From assembly GCA_018806915.1 (NCBI GenBank), contig JAGKQI010000059.1, positions 496,001 through 560,000 of the forward strand: 64,000 nucleotides of DNA, given 5' to 3'. Within the stretch, counting starts at the first letter, position 1; the number at the start of each line of letters is the position of its first letter. The notes beneath the pieces are model-generated. The model had not been told where the DNA came from. It did not search any database and was given only the letters and a program-made list of their open reading frames with translations. Shown in pieces: positions 8,952 through 18,448 of this stretch. The DNA comes from Phytophthora colocasiae (lineage: Eukaryota > Oomycota > Peronosporomycetes > Peronosporales > Peronosporaceae). The position numbers and the translations under genes were made by a program.

Positions 8952-9700
8952 ATGAATTCACCGCTGTTTATGGAGATAAAACCTTGCTGCGGCGACGCCG
9001 TCTTCGTCGAGATCTGCTAGCTGTTGTTGCTGAGCTGGTCCCTGACGATCGGGTGCATCAAACGACGTCGCTTGAATTGGGACGTCCACAAGCAGGCATT
9101 ACTGTTGGAAGGCCAGTTCCAGCGCTGCTATCGAATGAAGGTCGATTCTTTTGAGCTGCTGCTCTCGTTCATCAGGCAGGCGCTGATCCGTGACGAGCTT
9201 CAGTCACGTCGCCGTACAAGAACGGGGCCAATTTCCCCTGAGAATATGTTGCAGATGACGCTTTCTTGGCTCGCTTAAAAGTGGCTATCAAGTAACACGA
9301 AGTCTCAAGGAACGTCGGTCGCAGTTATCTACCAGGTGATGCATGAAGTAATGGACGCTGCCTGTAAGTGTCCAGAGTTGAGAATTCACGCCCCCACAGA
9401 GTCCCACGAATCGAATGTTTGAGCTGGCAGACGAATTTGCAGAGATTAGCCACGATAATATTTTGACCGGATGCGTTGGCTGCATTGATGGGTAGCTGTG
9501 CGATATTCGGGCCCCAAGCGCGAAGGAAGTACCCGATGTTGCCTCTTTTTTCTCGGTCCACTACCAACGCTATGGGGTGAACGTCCAAGCCATTTGTGAC
9601 TCTGTGGTGAAGTGGATAAGAGGATTTTCCGGAAAGGCGATTGCAGCCACGAAGTCAAGAGAGCCGGAACAAGCGACAGGAACCACCTGTGATACCCAGA
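8952..9700 (+). pseudogene. PIF/Harbinger-type DDE transposase relic (N-terminal and central part)
   Basis: The frame from ATG 8952 reads MNSPLFMEIKPCCGDAVF and meets TAG at 9018-9020. It continues as RRLNWDVHKQALLLEGQF, CYRMKVDSFELLLSFIRQAL and TGPISPENMLQMTLSWLA, with a stop at about 9276. It resumes in other registers as VAVIYQVMHEVMDAACK (near 9310-9360) and GCVGCIDG (near 9466-9492), then LCDIRAPSAKE and HYQRYGVNVQAICDS. CIDG carries the first catalytic Asp of a DDE_Tnp_4 transposase (GAT 9487-9489), but the next codon after GG is TAG (9493-9495). The C-terminal part with the last catalytic residues was not found. At least two stops and two frame changes make this a relic. Confidence 0.65.
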
Positions 9701-10157
9701 TCTGAGGCGAATCGGATAACGGCATGGTGGATCCCGACCGGGAACAGACAAAAAGGACATCCGCGGCGGGTCGCCGCTGAACAGACGACGGACCAGAAGG
9801 GTGACTTCCGACCCTGAGACACCGCAGTGACTCCAGCAGCACCGATCCGTGTTCCGGAGAGCAAATGTAACGAGGGTGAATTAGGTTGGACTTAGGCAGG
9901 AACGGATCGCGACTTCAGGAGATCAGGCGCAGGCGATCCGTGGCAGTGGAGCGGTGGTCGAAGGTGATCAAGATATATGGAAGTGGTGACGGGACGATCA
10001 AGGGTGTTCACGCGTCATCGGCGACGACATGCTCCTGAGTGGGTACGACCTTGGCGTACGGTACGGCCTGGCACCCTGGGCTTCTCCAACAATGTGATCT
10101 GGTCTCTCCGGAAGATGACCAAGCGGTGGATAGCGACAATGCGGACAGGAACGACAG
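9701..10157. other. Interval without a recognised gene
   Basis: GC-rich sequence between two Harbinger relics. Several short frames overlap on both strands and none shows a domain. It may be decayed transposon sequence. Confidence 0.4.
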
Positions 10158-10680
10158 CTAGATCTCATCATCGTTGAGGTACTCGCGCATACTTGGTGGT
10201 GCAATGCCAAAGTACTGACTGATTTGATTCCCGCCTGTGTAGCAGTTGTGGCAATTTGTCAGCAGTATAGCAACCTTAACGATATTTCCCACGGGAGACA
10301 AGCGAATTTTCTGCGTTCTTTTGTGATCGATAAAGGGCCACAATGTCTTCACTTGAAGTTCCATTCAACGGACTCGCGCACGCGACTCATCGCCTTGTTG
10401 AAAGCATGCTCGTCGTCTCTAATAACATTTCCCTTGTTGCCACTGATTATGAAGTCTTGGACTCCATACGCTGGATCTCCATACAAAAAGCGCCCCTCAA
10501 ACGTCTCGAAGTGACTTCTAAAATGTTGAATCAGCTTACTCTCGCGCAGCATTGTAGTGTCGTGTCGTCTGCCTTCCATCGGTCCCCAGAAATGAGGATT
10601 CTCGGTTCGTGCTCCTCTTACAGTCGATTTTTCTGCACTCCCACTGCACTGCCTGGTCCAGTCGATTTCCTGCCCCGCCA
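10158..10680 (-). pseudogene. PIF/Harbinger-type DDE transposase, C-terminal half
   Basis: On the minus strand the frame gives PHFWGPMEGRRHDTTMLRE, FEGRFLYGDPAYGVQDF and SRVRESVEWNFK. After a frame change near 10355 it gives VKTLWPFIDHKRTQKIRLSP to a stop just below 10158. GDPAYG and RVRESVEW carry the second Asp and the Glu of the DDE triad in DDE_Tnp_4 enzymes. The N-terminal half with the first Asp is missing. It appears instead on the plus strand at 18942-19590, beyond the piggyBac element. The right end of this relic abuts the left TTAA of the piggyBac at 10684. Confidence 0.65.
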
Positions 10681-10683
10681 TGG

Positions 10684-10687
10684 TTAA
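10684..10687. other. Left TTAA target-site duplication of the piggyBac element
   Basis: TTAA is followed directly by the 14-bp terminal inverted repeat. The matching TTAA is at 18938-18941. TTAA duplication is the hallmark of piggyBac transposition. Confidence 0.85.
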
Positions 10688-10722
10688 CCCTTCTAACCCG
10701 GGACTCTGTATCCTACAGAATA
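10688..10722 (+). repeat. piggyBac left terminal inverted repeat and subterminal palindrome
   Basis: The terminal 14 bp is CCCTTCTAACCCGG. The subterminal CTGTATCCTACAG is followed by AATA. It matches the right end in inverted orientation with a few spacer differences. Confidence 0.8.
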
Positions 10723-11127
10723 AGGGAAATGGCAGGATAAAATATGCAGCCATGTTTGGTGCTGCCGCGAATCTCGCATATAGAAGTTTTTATTGTGGAG
10801 GATTAGGCAGTTTATCATTTTAGATCAGCGTTGGGAAGATAAAAAGCGATTCTTCATGCTAAATAGAAAAGGCAGTATAATTGTCGTAGAGGTTTGAAAT
10901 CCATAAAGAAGCCGACCAATCTCCCCCGCCCAAAAACCTTCACAATTCAAGAGCGACACCGATGAATGGACCAGGGGAGAAGACGTTCAAGCAGCTATGG
11001 CGCCAGTTGTCTGGCAAAGGATGGAGGGCCCGCAAGCCGGCGGGGTTAAGTGTGGACTTCATCTACGTGAAGACAGGAGTCAGGGGGCGTTTGGATGTGT
11101 CAAGACGTGGTTTGGACTACTTTGTCA

Positions 11128-11186
11128 GTGCGTGGCTACGCTAATTCTGTATTGATGCGATTATAAGCTAATCAGTTGCATTGCAG
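11128..11186 (+). other. Intron 1 of the piggyBac transposase
   Basis: GTGCGT donor, AAGCTAATC branch-like motif and TTGCAG acceptor, 59 bp. Removing it joins DYFV to EKELMSFGRQSG in one frame. Confidence 0.65.
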
Positions 11187-11867
11187 GGGAAAAGGAGCTG
11201 ATGTCTTTCGGGCGACAGTCTGGTTTGCTGAGACTAGAAGCTCCGCCACCAAGGTTTTCAACGGCCACGCCTACACCCCAGGTAGAAGGAATGGAACGCG
11301 ACCAGGAACAGCTTGCTCACGAGACGGCGACTTCTGTGGTTCCGATTCCTCCCGTCACTGCTACATCTACTACGGCTCCGGTACCTTCAAGTTCGGTGGA
11401 TTCTGTTGCTTCATGCTTCCACTCCGGATAATAGAGAACAAGTTTCTGCCGCATCTCCGCTATTCAGGAGAATACTGATCACGATATTCGCACGCAACGC
11501 GCGGATAGGGATGAAGAGGCAAAGAGCGAAAGCGATGTTCATGATGACTCTGTTCATCAGTTGATTTCTCTGGATAAATTTGACGACGAGTTTTTCCTGG
11601 ATGCTATGCGGAACGAAATTCTGTTCGGCCGAGCCGATGATGATGATGTCAATATACGCAAACATCCTGATGAGAGCTGCTCGGAGTCAGAAGTGGACGA
11701 TGATGATGATGGAAATGGCAATTCCAGTGATGAAGATGCTCGAGGTGTGGAGGATGTCGACGACAGTGATAGTGACGACGAGGTAGACTACAGTGTCGGC
11801 ATGATAAGCGATGATCTTCGAGAGCTTGGCTCGTCAGGCTGGGTGACCTACGATGAAGACCACTGCG

Positions 11868-11934
11868 GTAAGTCGGATAATACAGAATATGACCGATGGT
11901 GTTTTAACTTACGCTGTATTTCGTGGTTACATAG
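11868..11934 (+). other. Intron 2 of the piggyBac transposase
   Basis: GTAAGT donor and ACATAG acceptor, 67 bp. Removing it joins YDEDHCG to DLRLDAAGDYY in frame. Confidence 0.75.
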
Positions 11935-12750
11935 GAGATCTGAGGCTGGATGCAGCCGGCGATTATTACGATGGACCGTCGGGGCCTACACGTTCGGCAG
12001 TTGCTTACGCGGATTCCCTGCTGGGCATGTTCTTTTACTTTCTACCGAAGGCGATGTGGAAGCGAATAGCAGACGAATCCAATCGCTACAGAGATCAAAA
12101 CATCTCCTTGTTAGCTGCATCCCGCCGTGACAAGCTCTTCAAGCGTCAAGAGAACGACCCACGCATTAGCGTACCCAGCCTGGAGGAAATTGAAAGCAGC
12201 TTGCGAAAATTCAAGGCAATCAAAGCGCACGAAATTGTGCATGTTATTGCGCTGTTATTTGCCCGAGCGGTAGCTCCCATGCGTGATGGTCTGGCTGGGG
12301 ACTGGCGTCAGGGCGAAGATGGAGCGATTCCTCGGGGGGCCTTTGCTCGGTACATGAACCGTGAGCGTTTTGAAGCGATCATGAAGTTTTTGCATTTCAT
12401 CGACAGTGCGAGTGGTGCTGCTGCGCGTGGAAGATCCGGTCGATTCTGCAGACTGTGGAGAAGACATTCCGTCGTGGATATCGCCTCGGCAAGGTGATAT
12501 CCTTCGACGAAGGTATGGTGCCCAATCGTAGCAAGTTCAATCCTGTCCGTGTATACATGCCCAACAAGCCAAGCAAGTACGGAACTAAGTTCTATCTCAC
12601 GTGCTGTGCAGATACAGCATACTGTGCGAGGTGAGCGTATTTGACAGCTTGTGTTACTCCGTGTGATACAGATTTAGCTGGACGTGGACTTGCTAATGCT
12701 GTAGCAGACAGAATAATCTGTGCCGGATTATATGGATGAATATCATCACG

Positions 12751-12990
12751 GTGCCGACAAGAGAATTTTAACTTCGTTTAACTATAGTGCTTGATAGATT
12801 AATGACCAATCATGGCATGGATAATTTGATATTGACCAATAAATTTCGCTAGGGCTAGGGTAAAATGTGGCTGACGTCGTGCCGACATTGTGCCGACGTA
12901 TAATGTAGGCACGAGGGGGAAAATATGCTGCGAGTCGATACCAACCGCTAGTTTAGCTCGTATCATTCACATATTTTCGATTGTGCCGAC
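12751..12990 (+). promoter_or_regulatory. Cluster of four GTGCCGAC motifs upstream of the recombinase gene
   Basis: Direct copies lie at 12751-12758, 12879-12886, 12890-12897 and 12983-12990. The inverted core GTCGGC is at 17288-17293 and TGTCGGCA at 17297-17304, at the far end. The arrangement could be recombinase binding sites or promoter elements. Confidence 0.5.
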
Positions 12991-13008
12991 AGAAGAATTG
13001 AAAACAGT

Positions 13009-15079
13009 ATGAGCCTCCAAGACCTCACACCAGTAAACTCGCAGCGCGCGCTGAAGACAGCTATCAACACCTTCAGCCGCTTCCTCGCCAGTGAAAGGGT
13101 CACCATGGACTTCGCCGACTCTCTTGTGGGTGACTCCAGTGGGTCGGTATTTGTGAAGCTCATGGATCGCTTCGGTGTGTATTTGGCCTTTGTAGAAGGC
13201 CGAGGGGGGAAGCCGCTAGCACGGAATTCGGTAATGAGTTACTACTGGCACGTAAAGAACTGGTTGCTCGATACCTACCCAAGACACAGGGTAAGCATCG
13301 AAAAAGAAGCTGCTGAAGATGGCCCAGACTCTTGAGCGGCATTGCCTCAAGCGTGTAGAGGGAGGGATTATCAAGAAGGCACCTGCATGTACGAAAGAAG
13401 ATCTGCGCGTACTCATGGACGGACTCTACTACGACGCCTCAAGGGCTAAGGACTACCAAGATGCGGCTCTGCTTGCTCTCATGTGGTACGCGTTCGGCCG
13501 TGCCTCCGAACTGGGCTTTGTCATGAAAGGAAACTTGTCTGTCAGTGCCGATGGAGTGGTTTTCGTGCGGTTGATTCGAGTGAAGACAGCTGAAGAGCAA
13601 GGTATTTCGTTTTTCCCTGACAAGGCCAGCTTCATCACATGCCCTCATCACTCAATCGCGATGGCGTTAGCTATGCAAGATCGTCCCTGCGCACAATTGC
13701 TCGACCACCCTCATCTTGCTGCTGGGAGCGACGAAGATGTGACAGCTCCGATTGACATTCCGCTTACTGAAGCACTAGCTACATGCGATGACGTCGAGTA
13801 CGCAAGTGAACCACCGCAGAAAAAGCGCAAGCAGACGGAAGATATAACATGAAGATACACGCGTACGTCAACCGAGTTGTCAAGTGTGCATCTGAAGCCC
13901 AAGCAAAAGCCAAGCCAACTGCATGTTTGACATCTCATTCATTTCGGCGAGGAGGAGCTCAGCATGCAAATAGTGATCCACTGTTAAGTGCGCAATGGAT
14001 CTTTGATCGTGGCTCGTGGAATATGACGGCAACCAACAAGGCATTCGCGTACGTGTTCAACACAACAAGTGAAGACCAGAAGGTGTCCAGGGTTCTCAGT
14101 GGGTGGGACTCAAGCAAAAAGCCACCAATACCAACTCTGTCGTGGTTTGACTCTACAAGTCGCCAGCTAGCGTTGGAACTTGGCAATCTCCTGTTTCAGT
14201 CAAGCGTTTGTATCCGAGACAACGAGAAAAGGCTGAATGGAAGTGTAGCTGAAGTTCTCGTTGCCTCGTTGATTCAACACTTTCCGGAAGTACTTGAGCG
14301 CTACCCAATGTGTCTCTACGCAACAAGAATGAGGGAGTGTTTGATGACACTAGGGCTATCAAGATCTCAAGTGTTGGCGTGGAGTTCCGAATTGCAGATT
14401 AAGACAACGGAAAAAGATCTAGAGGCTGCTGAAGAAACCGAAGAGAAGTTTTCGAGGGAGGTCAAGCTCATAAACCACCAGAACTGTATCATCAGTGAGC
14501 TGGTGTCAATGAACAAAGCTTTGACAGAACGTGTGAGACTACTGGAAACCAAGCAAAAGCGCATGTCAAGATGTCAACCAGAGCCCAGCACCGTCTTTAG
14601 AGCCAGCTGCAGAAGCATCGGCAGTTGGACGTAGCGACAGCCACAATGCGAAGAGTTGTGGAACAAAAGCGCTACCTAAGAGCCCTGCCGCAATGTGGTT
14701 TGAGTGGTACGCCAAGACTCCACGCATGTGGGATGTGTGTGGCGATCGCCAAAAAACAATCAGCTTACAAGCAGACTGTGAACTACATGAAGCTCTTTTT
14801 ACCTGAAGAATTTGTGCTGGATCCGTCAGCGCCAGGATACTGCGATGAAGTCCTTGTTACGGAACAGAGCCGAAGCTCAACTTTTCAAGTTTTTTTACGA
14901 CCATGGCATCAAGAGTAGGAATGGATCCTCGGTGCTGAAGAAACCGTTCGTTCTACCGCGAGGGCAAGCTTGATACACTTGTCGCCGCTTATCGAGCACG
15001 TGTTGCTATCGGAGGCATAACAGATCCAGCTTCACACGAAACCCAAGAGTTATTCGCGCGTGTAGCACAGATAGCATAG
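13009..15079 (+). pseudogene. Crypton-type tyrosine recombinase (transposase), frame-shifted
   Basis: Three overlapping frames make up one protein. The first (13009-13335) is a helical core-binding region (AINTFSRFLASERV, DRFGVYLAFVEG, NSVMSYYWHVKNWL). The second (13319-13852) starts the catalytic domain with the Arg in ALMWYAFGRASELGF. The third (13849-14634) has HSFRRGG (His and Arg of HxxR), then FDRGSWNMTATNKAFAYVF with the Trp and the nucleophilic Tyr 12 residues apart. The R-HxxR-W-Y set defines a tyrosine recombinase. A coiled-coil-like segment (about 14395-14560) and a C-terminal domain follow (PRMWDVCGD, KLFLPEEFVLDPSAPGYCDEVL, FKFFYDHG), ending at TAG 15077-15079 (LFARVAQIA). Frame shifts lie near 13305, 13850, 14600, 14750 and 14950. 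There is no retrotransposon reverse transcriptase nearby, which favours Crypton over DIRS. Confidence 0.75.
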
Positions 15080-15572
15080 CACAACAACTATATCTGCTAA
15101 CGGATACGTCTGTGAGCGTCTAATATATTTTCTTTTACGCAGAGCATTCATTATTTTTATGGTTAGCGTTGATAAGACAACAATATACAATATATTAAAC
15201 GTCACTGACACGGACCGGCAGTATAAAGATCTAGTGCCCTACATGTTGCAGAGATTTATCTAGAAGACAGTGTCACTAGAGGTTAACTTGATGTGAGGAA
15301 ATAATCAAGTTATAATATATAAGAATTTGAAGGGTTGATAATAGATAAAACGTAGGGTAAAAGAAGGGTTTATTATGAGGCTTTAATCGCTTCAACCGCG
15401 TAAATACCTGACACCTCTGCAAAGAAGTGACGTAAGCCAGCTTCAGTGCTTGGCTTGTAGTCAAACTCATCTGAGTCGATGAAGTAGAACTTTTCGCCCA
15501 CTTCAGCACGAGCAATGCAGTGCCAGGTGCCCTCTTCCTGGCCAGAGGCTCTACCAATAATGATTAAATGCT

Positions 15573-15575
15573 TAA
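15573..15575. other. Left TAA target-site duplication of the nested Harbinger-type element
   Basis: TAA directly precedes GGGCGTC. The matching TAA follows GACGCCC at 16534-16536. PIF/Harbinger elements duplicate TWA. Confidence 0.8.
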
Positions 15576-16533
15576 GGGCGTCTTTGTTAGGATTTTCCGT
15601 CTCGTTAAGTTAAATCGACCAGTAACCAGACGAAATCGTGATTGGCTAAAATCTCATAGCCATACGTAACTACATCGGTAACCTAGTTACGGCCTGGGGC
15701 CGTCTGGTTAAATCGAAAGATCGAACAATGAGCGGCGTTCATCTGGCGATATTGGTGAAGTCTTTACCCCCGCACGCTCTTCGGCACGGCTGGTGACAGT
15801 GCTAGCTGATACTGCAGTCGCTACGTGGATTGGAGGGTTTTGAGTAGTAGACGATATAAATGGCGATGCCTGTAGATCATCTTTCTGCCCCCAGAGGTCT
15901 GGCATGAGCTCCAAGCAGGGTGGCTCAATAGGAGCCGACGAGTTGCCCGTTTTAGCAAGGTGTCCATAGTCGTAAGAGGTGCTTCAGCTGCAGCAGCATC
16001 AGGTCAGACACAAATAATGCAAGATCCAACTGAACACGTCCTACCTTGTTCTTGCACTGCTCAGCACCAACCTCAGCAAGGATTTTCTCTCTCGACTCCA
16101 GCGGCTAGCATCTCCCAACTCTAGCGGATGTCCTGGTTGATCGAACACCGTCGAAGCGATCGGGCATTTCAATATAGCGCATGTTTTAGCAATACGCTCG
16201 CCTGGGCTTCCGTCCACTTGAACGGCTCCGTTTTGTCTTTCCTTCCACGTTTCTGGCGCTGCTTCGACTTCCTCTTAGACACAGCTGACGCTGCCTGCGC
16301 TGGTGCTGAAGGAGGAGTTGTCGCATGGTACTCTCTGGCGGCTTCACCATGATCAGGGACCCTAAGGAGTGACAGACTGGAGTCTTCTTCACCCGCGCTT
16401 TCCATATCCGCAGATCTTCTCGCAATGCGAGAAGCCCATTGGTCTCTGAAGCGACGCGAAACAAAGATGATTTTCGGTAACCATACGGGTACGATTTAAC
16501 TTAACGAGACGGAAAATCCTAACAAAGACGCCC
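15576..16533. mobile_element. Non-autonomous PIF/Harbinger-type element, 958 bp, 42-bp perfect TIRs
   Basis: The left terminal repeat (15576-15617, starting GGGCGTCTTTGTTAGG) and right terminal repeat (16492-16533) are exact reverse complements over 42 bp. The flanking TAA duplication and GGG start fit PIF/Harbinger. There is no transposase. Instead the minus strand has remnants of a Myb/trihelix-like protein, the usual second gene of Harbinger elements, so this looks like an internally deleted copy. Removing it with one TAA rejoins the surrounding peptidase frame exactly (FKKIALSKV to KHLIIIG). Confidence 0.85.
15708..16405 (-). pseudogene. Myb/SANT (trihelix)-like protein remnant inside the Harbinger-type element
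   Basis: The minus-strand frame at 16405-16169 has a Lys/Arg-rich stretch (SKRKSKQRQKRGRKDK), then PFKWTEAQASVLLKHALY, which looks like the first helix of a trihelix/Myb-like DNA-binding domain with its conserved Trp. A separate frame at 15914-15708 may be its Ser/Thr-rich C-terminal part. The middle contains stops. Harbinger transposases work together with such a Myb-like partner, which supports the assignment. Confidence 0.45.
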
Positions 16534-17184
16534 TAACCTTAGATAGAGCTATCTTCTTAAACCACTTCTTAGCGCTACAGTTAAAAGTACTTGTTTTATT
16601 CAAATACCTAAGCTGGTAGCTCTTGGCGCGAAGCGCTTCATGCAGCGCAGCAGTCGAGCAGCCGCCGTACTTGACGTTTCCATGGGAATCAGATCCCCGC
16701 TCCTCGGCAGCCGCGTTTAGACGGTGCACAATGGGAGCTAGCTCTTCGACTGATAGGAAGTCGCGGCTTTGAACAGCGTTGTTGACTGAATACAGCCCAC
16801 AGAGGGAATACTTCTCACTCGTTCCGCTCTGGTTCTGGCAAATTGGACCGCCCCTTGTCCTCCATTCTCTCTTTTAGTTGGATTGCATCTCTGTCCGGTG
16901 TTTCTAGCAGATCGCCGGAAGTGGAGAGAGACGCGCACCTAGGCACCCAACCTAAGCTTTGCACTGACACGTTCCCGCAGTACGGTAGCTAGCAGAACGC
17001 CGGCTCGAGTGAACGCAAAAGCAAAAGTGAGAAGGAAAGAGGTCTAGCTAAAGCAGTCAATAAATGCTGTCCATTAATCTTTAAGGTTGCAGTTGATGTG
17101 CATGTAACTACGCGAAAAACGGTTGTGCCTTGGCAGTTACGCAATGTAACGCGTTGCCAACGTGCATTGGCAATCAACTGCCAG

Positions 17185-17244
17185 ATTGATTGCTCCCCAT
17201 CGGGGCACCGGAAGGGATGTGCAGCCAGATCGGGAGCAATCAAT
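17185..17244. repeat. 13-bp perfect inverted repeat with 34-bp spacer
   Basis: ATTGATTGCTCCC (17185-17197) is the reverse complement of GGGAGCAATCAAT (17232-17244). It lies upstream of the peptidase gene and near the right end of the nested element, so it could be a promoter or subterminal structure. Confidence 0.65.
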
Positions 17245-18448
17245 AGGACGCACAATTTTTTTGCCAATCAGAGTGCGTAGGCACGGTGTCGGCCACTGTC
17301 GGCAGCTTTATGGTATGGAATAAGCTTGATACTAACTCTTGTATTCTGTATTTTTATTATAGACACGAGATATACTGTGGCGGAGACAATAGTAAAGAGA
17401 AAAAGAAGGACGGGAACGACGTGCTGGGTGCTGCTCCCAAAGCTGTGGTGAGAAACATATCTAAAGTGCTGAGCGGGCAACCAGCCAAGCGCCTCATTGT
17501 GACGGATCGATATTATTCCAGCGTCGCTCTCAGCCTGAAGCTGTTAGAGATGAACCTGTACCATGGTACCATGGGTCGGTACAACCCGTACCGACCGCCT
17601 CGGTTGGTGCTCCGCAATCGAGTTCAAGCAAAAGCAGCGACCGCAGCGCATGGCACGCGGAACCTACCGCATCGCACAGGCGGTACAGCACCCAGAACTT
17701 GTCGCGCTAAGCTGGATGGACTCACAAGTCGTGAACATGCTTGCTACTGGCTGCAGTACTCACCGCGCCACCGTTCAACGCACCGAGAAAAGTGGAAACA
17801 CGCGGCACAGTGCCCTGCCCAGAGCTGGTCGTCGACTATGCAAAAGGCATGGGCGGCGCCGACGTCCACGACCAGCTCCGACTGCAAAGGTACAGCATTC
17901 AAAAGTGCGTGTCCTTCCGCAAATATTACAAGCAATTGTTTCTGGGTGTGGTCGACATGGCAGTGGTAAATGGGTTTATCATTCACAACATTGTTCAGAA
18001 GAAAAAAGGTTTTACCCAGCCAACACACGCAGAGTACCTGAGACGCCTTCACACGGAGCTTCTCGGATTGAGATTAAGCCATTTCGAAACCAACATGCTC
18101 GCCGAAGATCTTGTTTCCGTCCCGATCCCTCGACAAGAGCACATCCTCGAGAACGTAGAAGACCGATATAAGCCTGGCCTTGACAACAAACACCGGCCGT
18201 ACCTGTGCAAGGTTTGTTCGGCGTACTCCCCTCCAAAAACGAAGTCATTCAAGAGTATATGGTTTTGCCCGCGCTGCAGCGATGCCTTCGGAGGGCACGT
18301 GCCGCTCTGCATCCAGGTGCGGCGGCTTGAGACGGGAAATACGCTGACCTGCTCACAAATTTGGCATCAGACGTGGAACGATGGTACTGGTATTCCGCCT
18401 GCGCTACGAAAGAGAATTAGATTTAAGAAAACGAAAGCGTTTAGATGA

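Larger units (their letters stand above)
15373..16938 (-). pseudogene. Josephin/papain-like cysteine peptidase gene, split by a Harbinger-type insertion
   Basis: On the minus strand the 5' part (about 16938-16534) gives KYSLCGLYSVNNAVQSRDFL, SVEELAPIVHRLN, VKYGGCSTAALHEALRA and YLNKTSTFNC. The 3' part (15572-15373) gives HLIIIGRASGQEEGTWHCIA, FYFIDSDEF and ends with AVEAIKAS-stop. Order Cys (SLCGLY), then His (TWHCIA), then Asp (YFIDSDE) is that of Josephin/papain-fold deubiquitinase-like enzymes and not of Ulp1/C48, where His comes first. The spacing SLC-x5-NN and VEELAPIV resemble the ataxin-3 Josephin domain. A frame change near 16815 separates the catalytic region from the upstream start, and the 958-bp insertion at 15576-16533 breaks the gene. 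Its role is unknown. It may be cargo of the element that also carries the recombinase, to which it is convergent. Confidence 0.6.
12736..17313 (+). mobile_element. Crypton-like tyrosine-recombinase element in the piggyBac intron (boundaries tentative)
   Basis: The segment contains a recombinase gene (13009-15079, plus) and a convergent cysteine-peptidase gene (15373-16938, minus). TATGG occurs at 12731-12735 on the left and at 17309-17313 plus 17314-17318 on the right. Short direct repeats of this kind are what tyrosine-recombinase transposons leave, since they make no target duplication and no terminal inverted repeats. The motif GTGCCGAC occurs four times in the first 255 bp and GTCGGC twice near the right end. 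The presence of the element is firm but the exact ends are inferred. Confidence 0.55.
12631..17362 (+). other. Intron 3 of the piggyBac transposase, 4732 bp, carrying a nested element
   Basis: Donor GTGAGC follows exon sequence ending TACTGTGCGAG. The acceptor end has a perfect TACTAAC branch-point motif followed by a T-rich tract and ATTATAG. Joining 12630 to 17363 reads YCARHEIYCG with no lost or added base, as expected for this protein. Oomycete introns are usually below 100-150 bp, so almost the whole length is an insertion. If the foreign unit is bounded by the TATGG motifs at 12731 and 17309, the original intron was about 150 bp. Confidence 0.75.
10962..18448 (+). pseudogene. piggyBac-type transposase gene, four exons, several frame breaks
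   Basis: Exons: 10962-11127, 11187-11867, 11935-12630, 17363-18448. Exon 1 gives GKGWRARKPAGLSVDFIYVK and DYFV. Exon 2 carries an Asp-rich acidic stretch (about 11636-11800). Exon 3 carries MFFYFLPKAMWKRIA and SFDEGMVPNRSKFNP. Exon 4 carries RLIVTDRYYSSVALSL, GGADVHDQLRLQRYS and a Cys-rich end (CKVCSAYS to FCPRCSDAFGGHVPLC). The catalytic aspartates expected for DDE_Tnp_1_7 are all visible: SFDEG (12506-12508), VTDRYY (17505-17507) and ADVHD (17861-17863). Breaks are adjacent TAA/TAG at 11429-11434, frame shifts near 12420, at the TACCATGG duplication (17559-17574) and near 17803. Without correction it cannot yield a full protein. Sequencing error cannot be excluded for single-base shifts. 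Confidence 0.75.

Noticed and set aside
13009..15079. DIRS-type retrotransposon
   Set aside because: No reverse transcriptase or RNase H sequence was seen in the segment, and the layout fits a Crypton DNA transposon.
15373..16938. Peptidase as Ulp1/C48 SUMO protease
   Set aside because: In C48 enzymes the catalytic His precedes the Cys. Here the Cys (SLCGLY) comes first and the His (TWHCIA) later, as in papain/Josephin folds.
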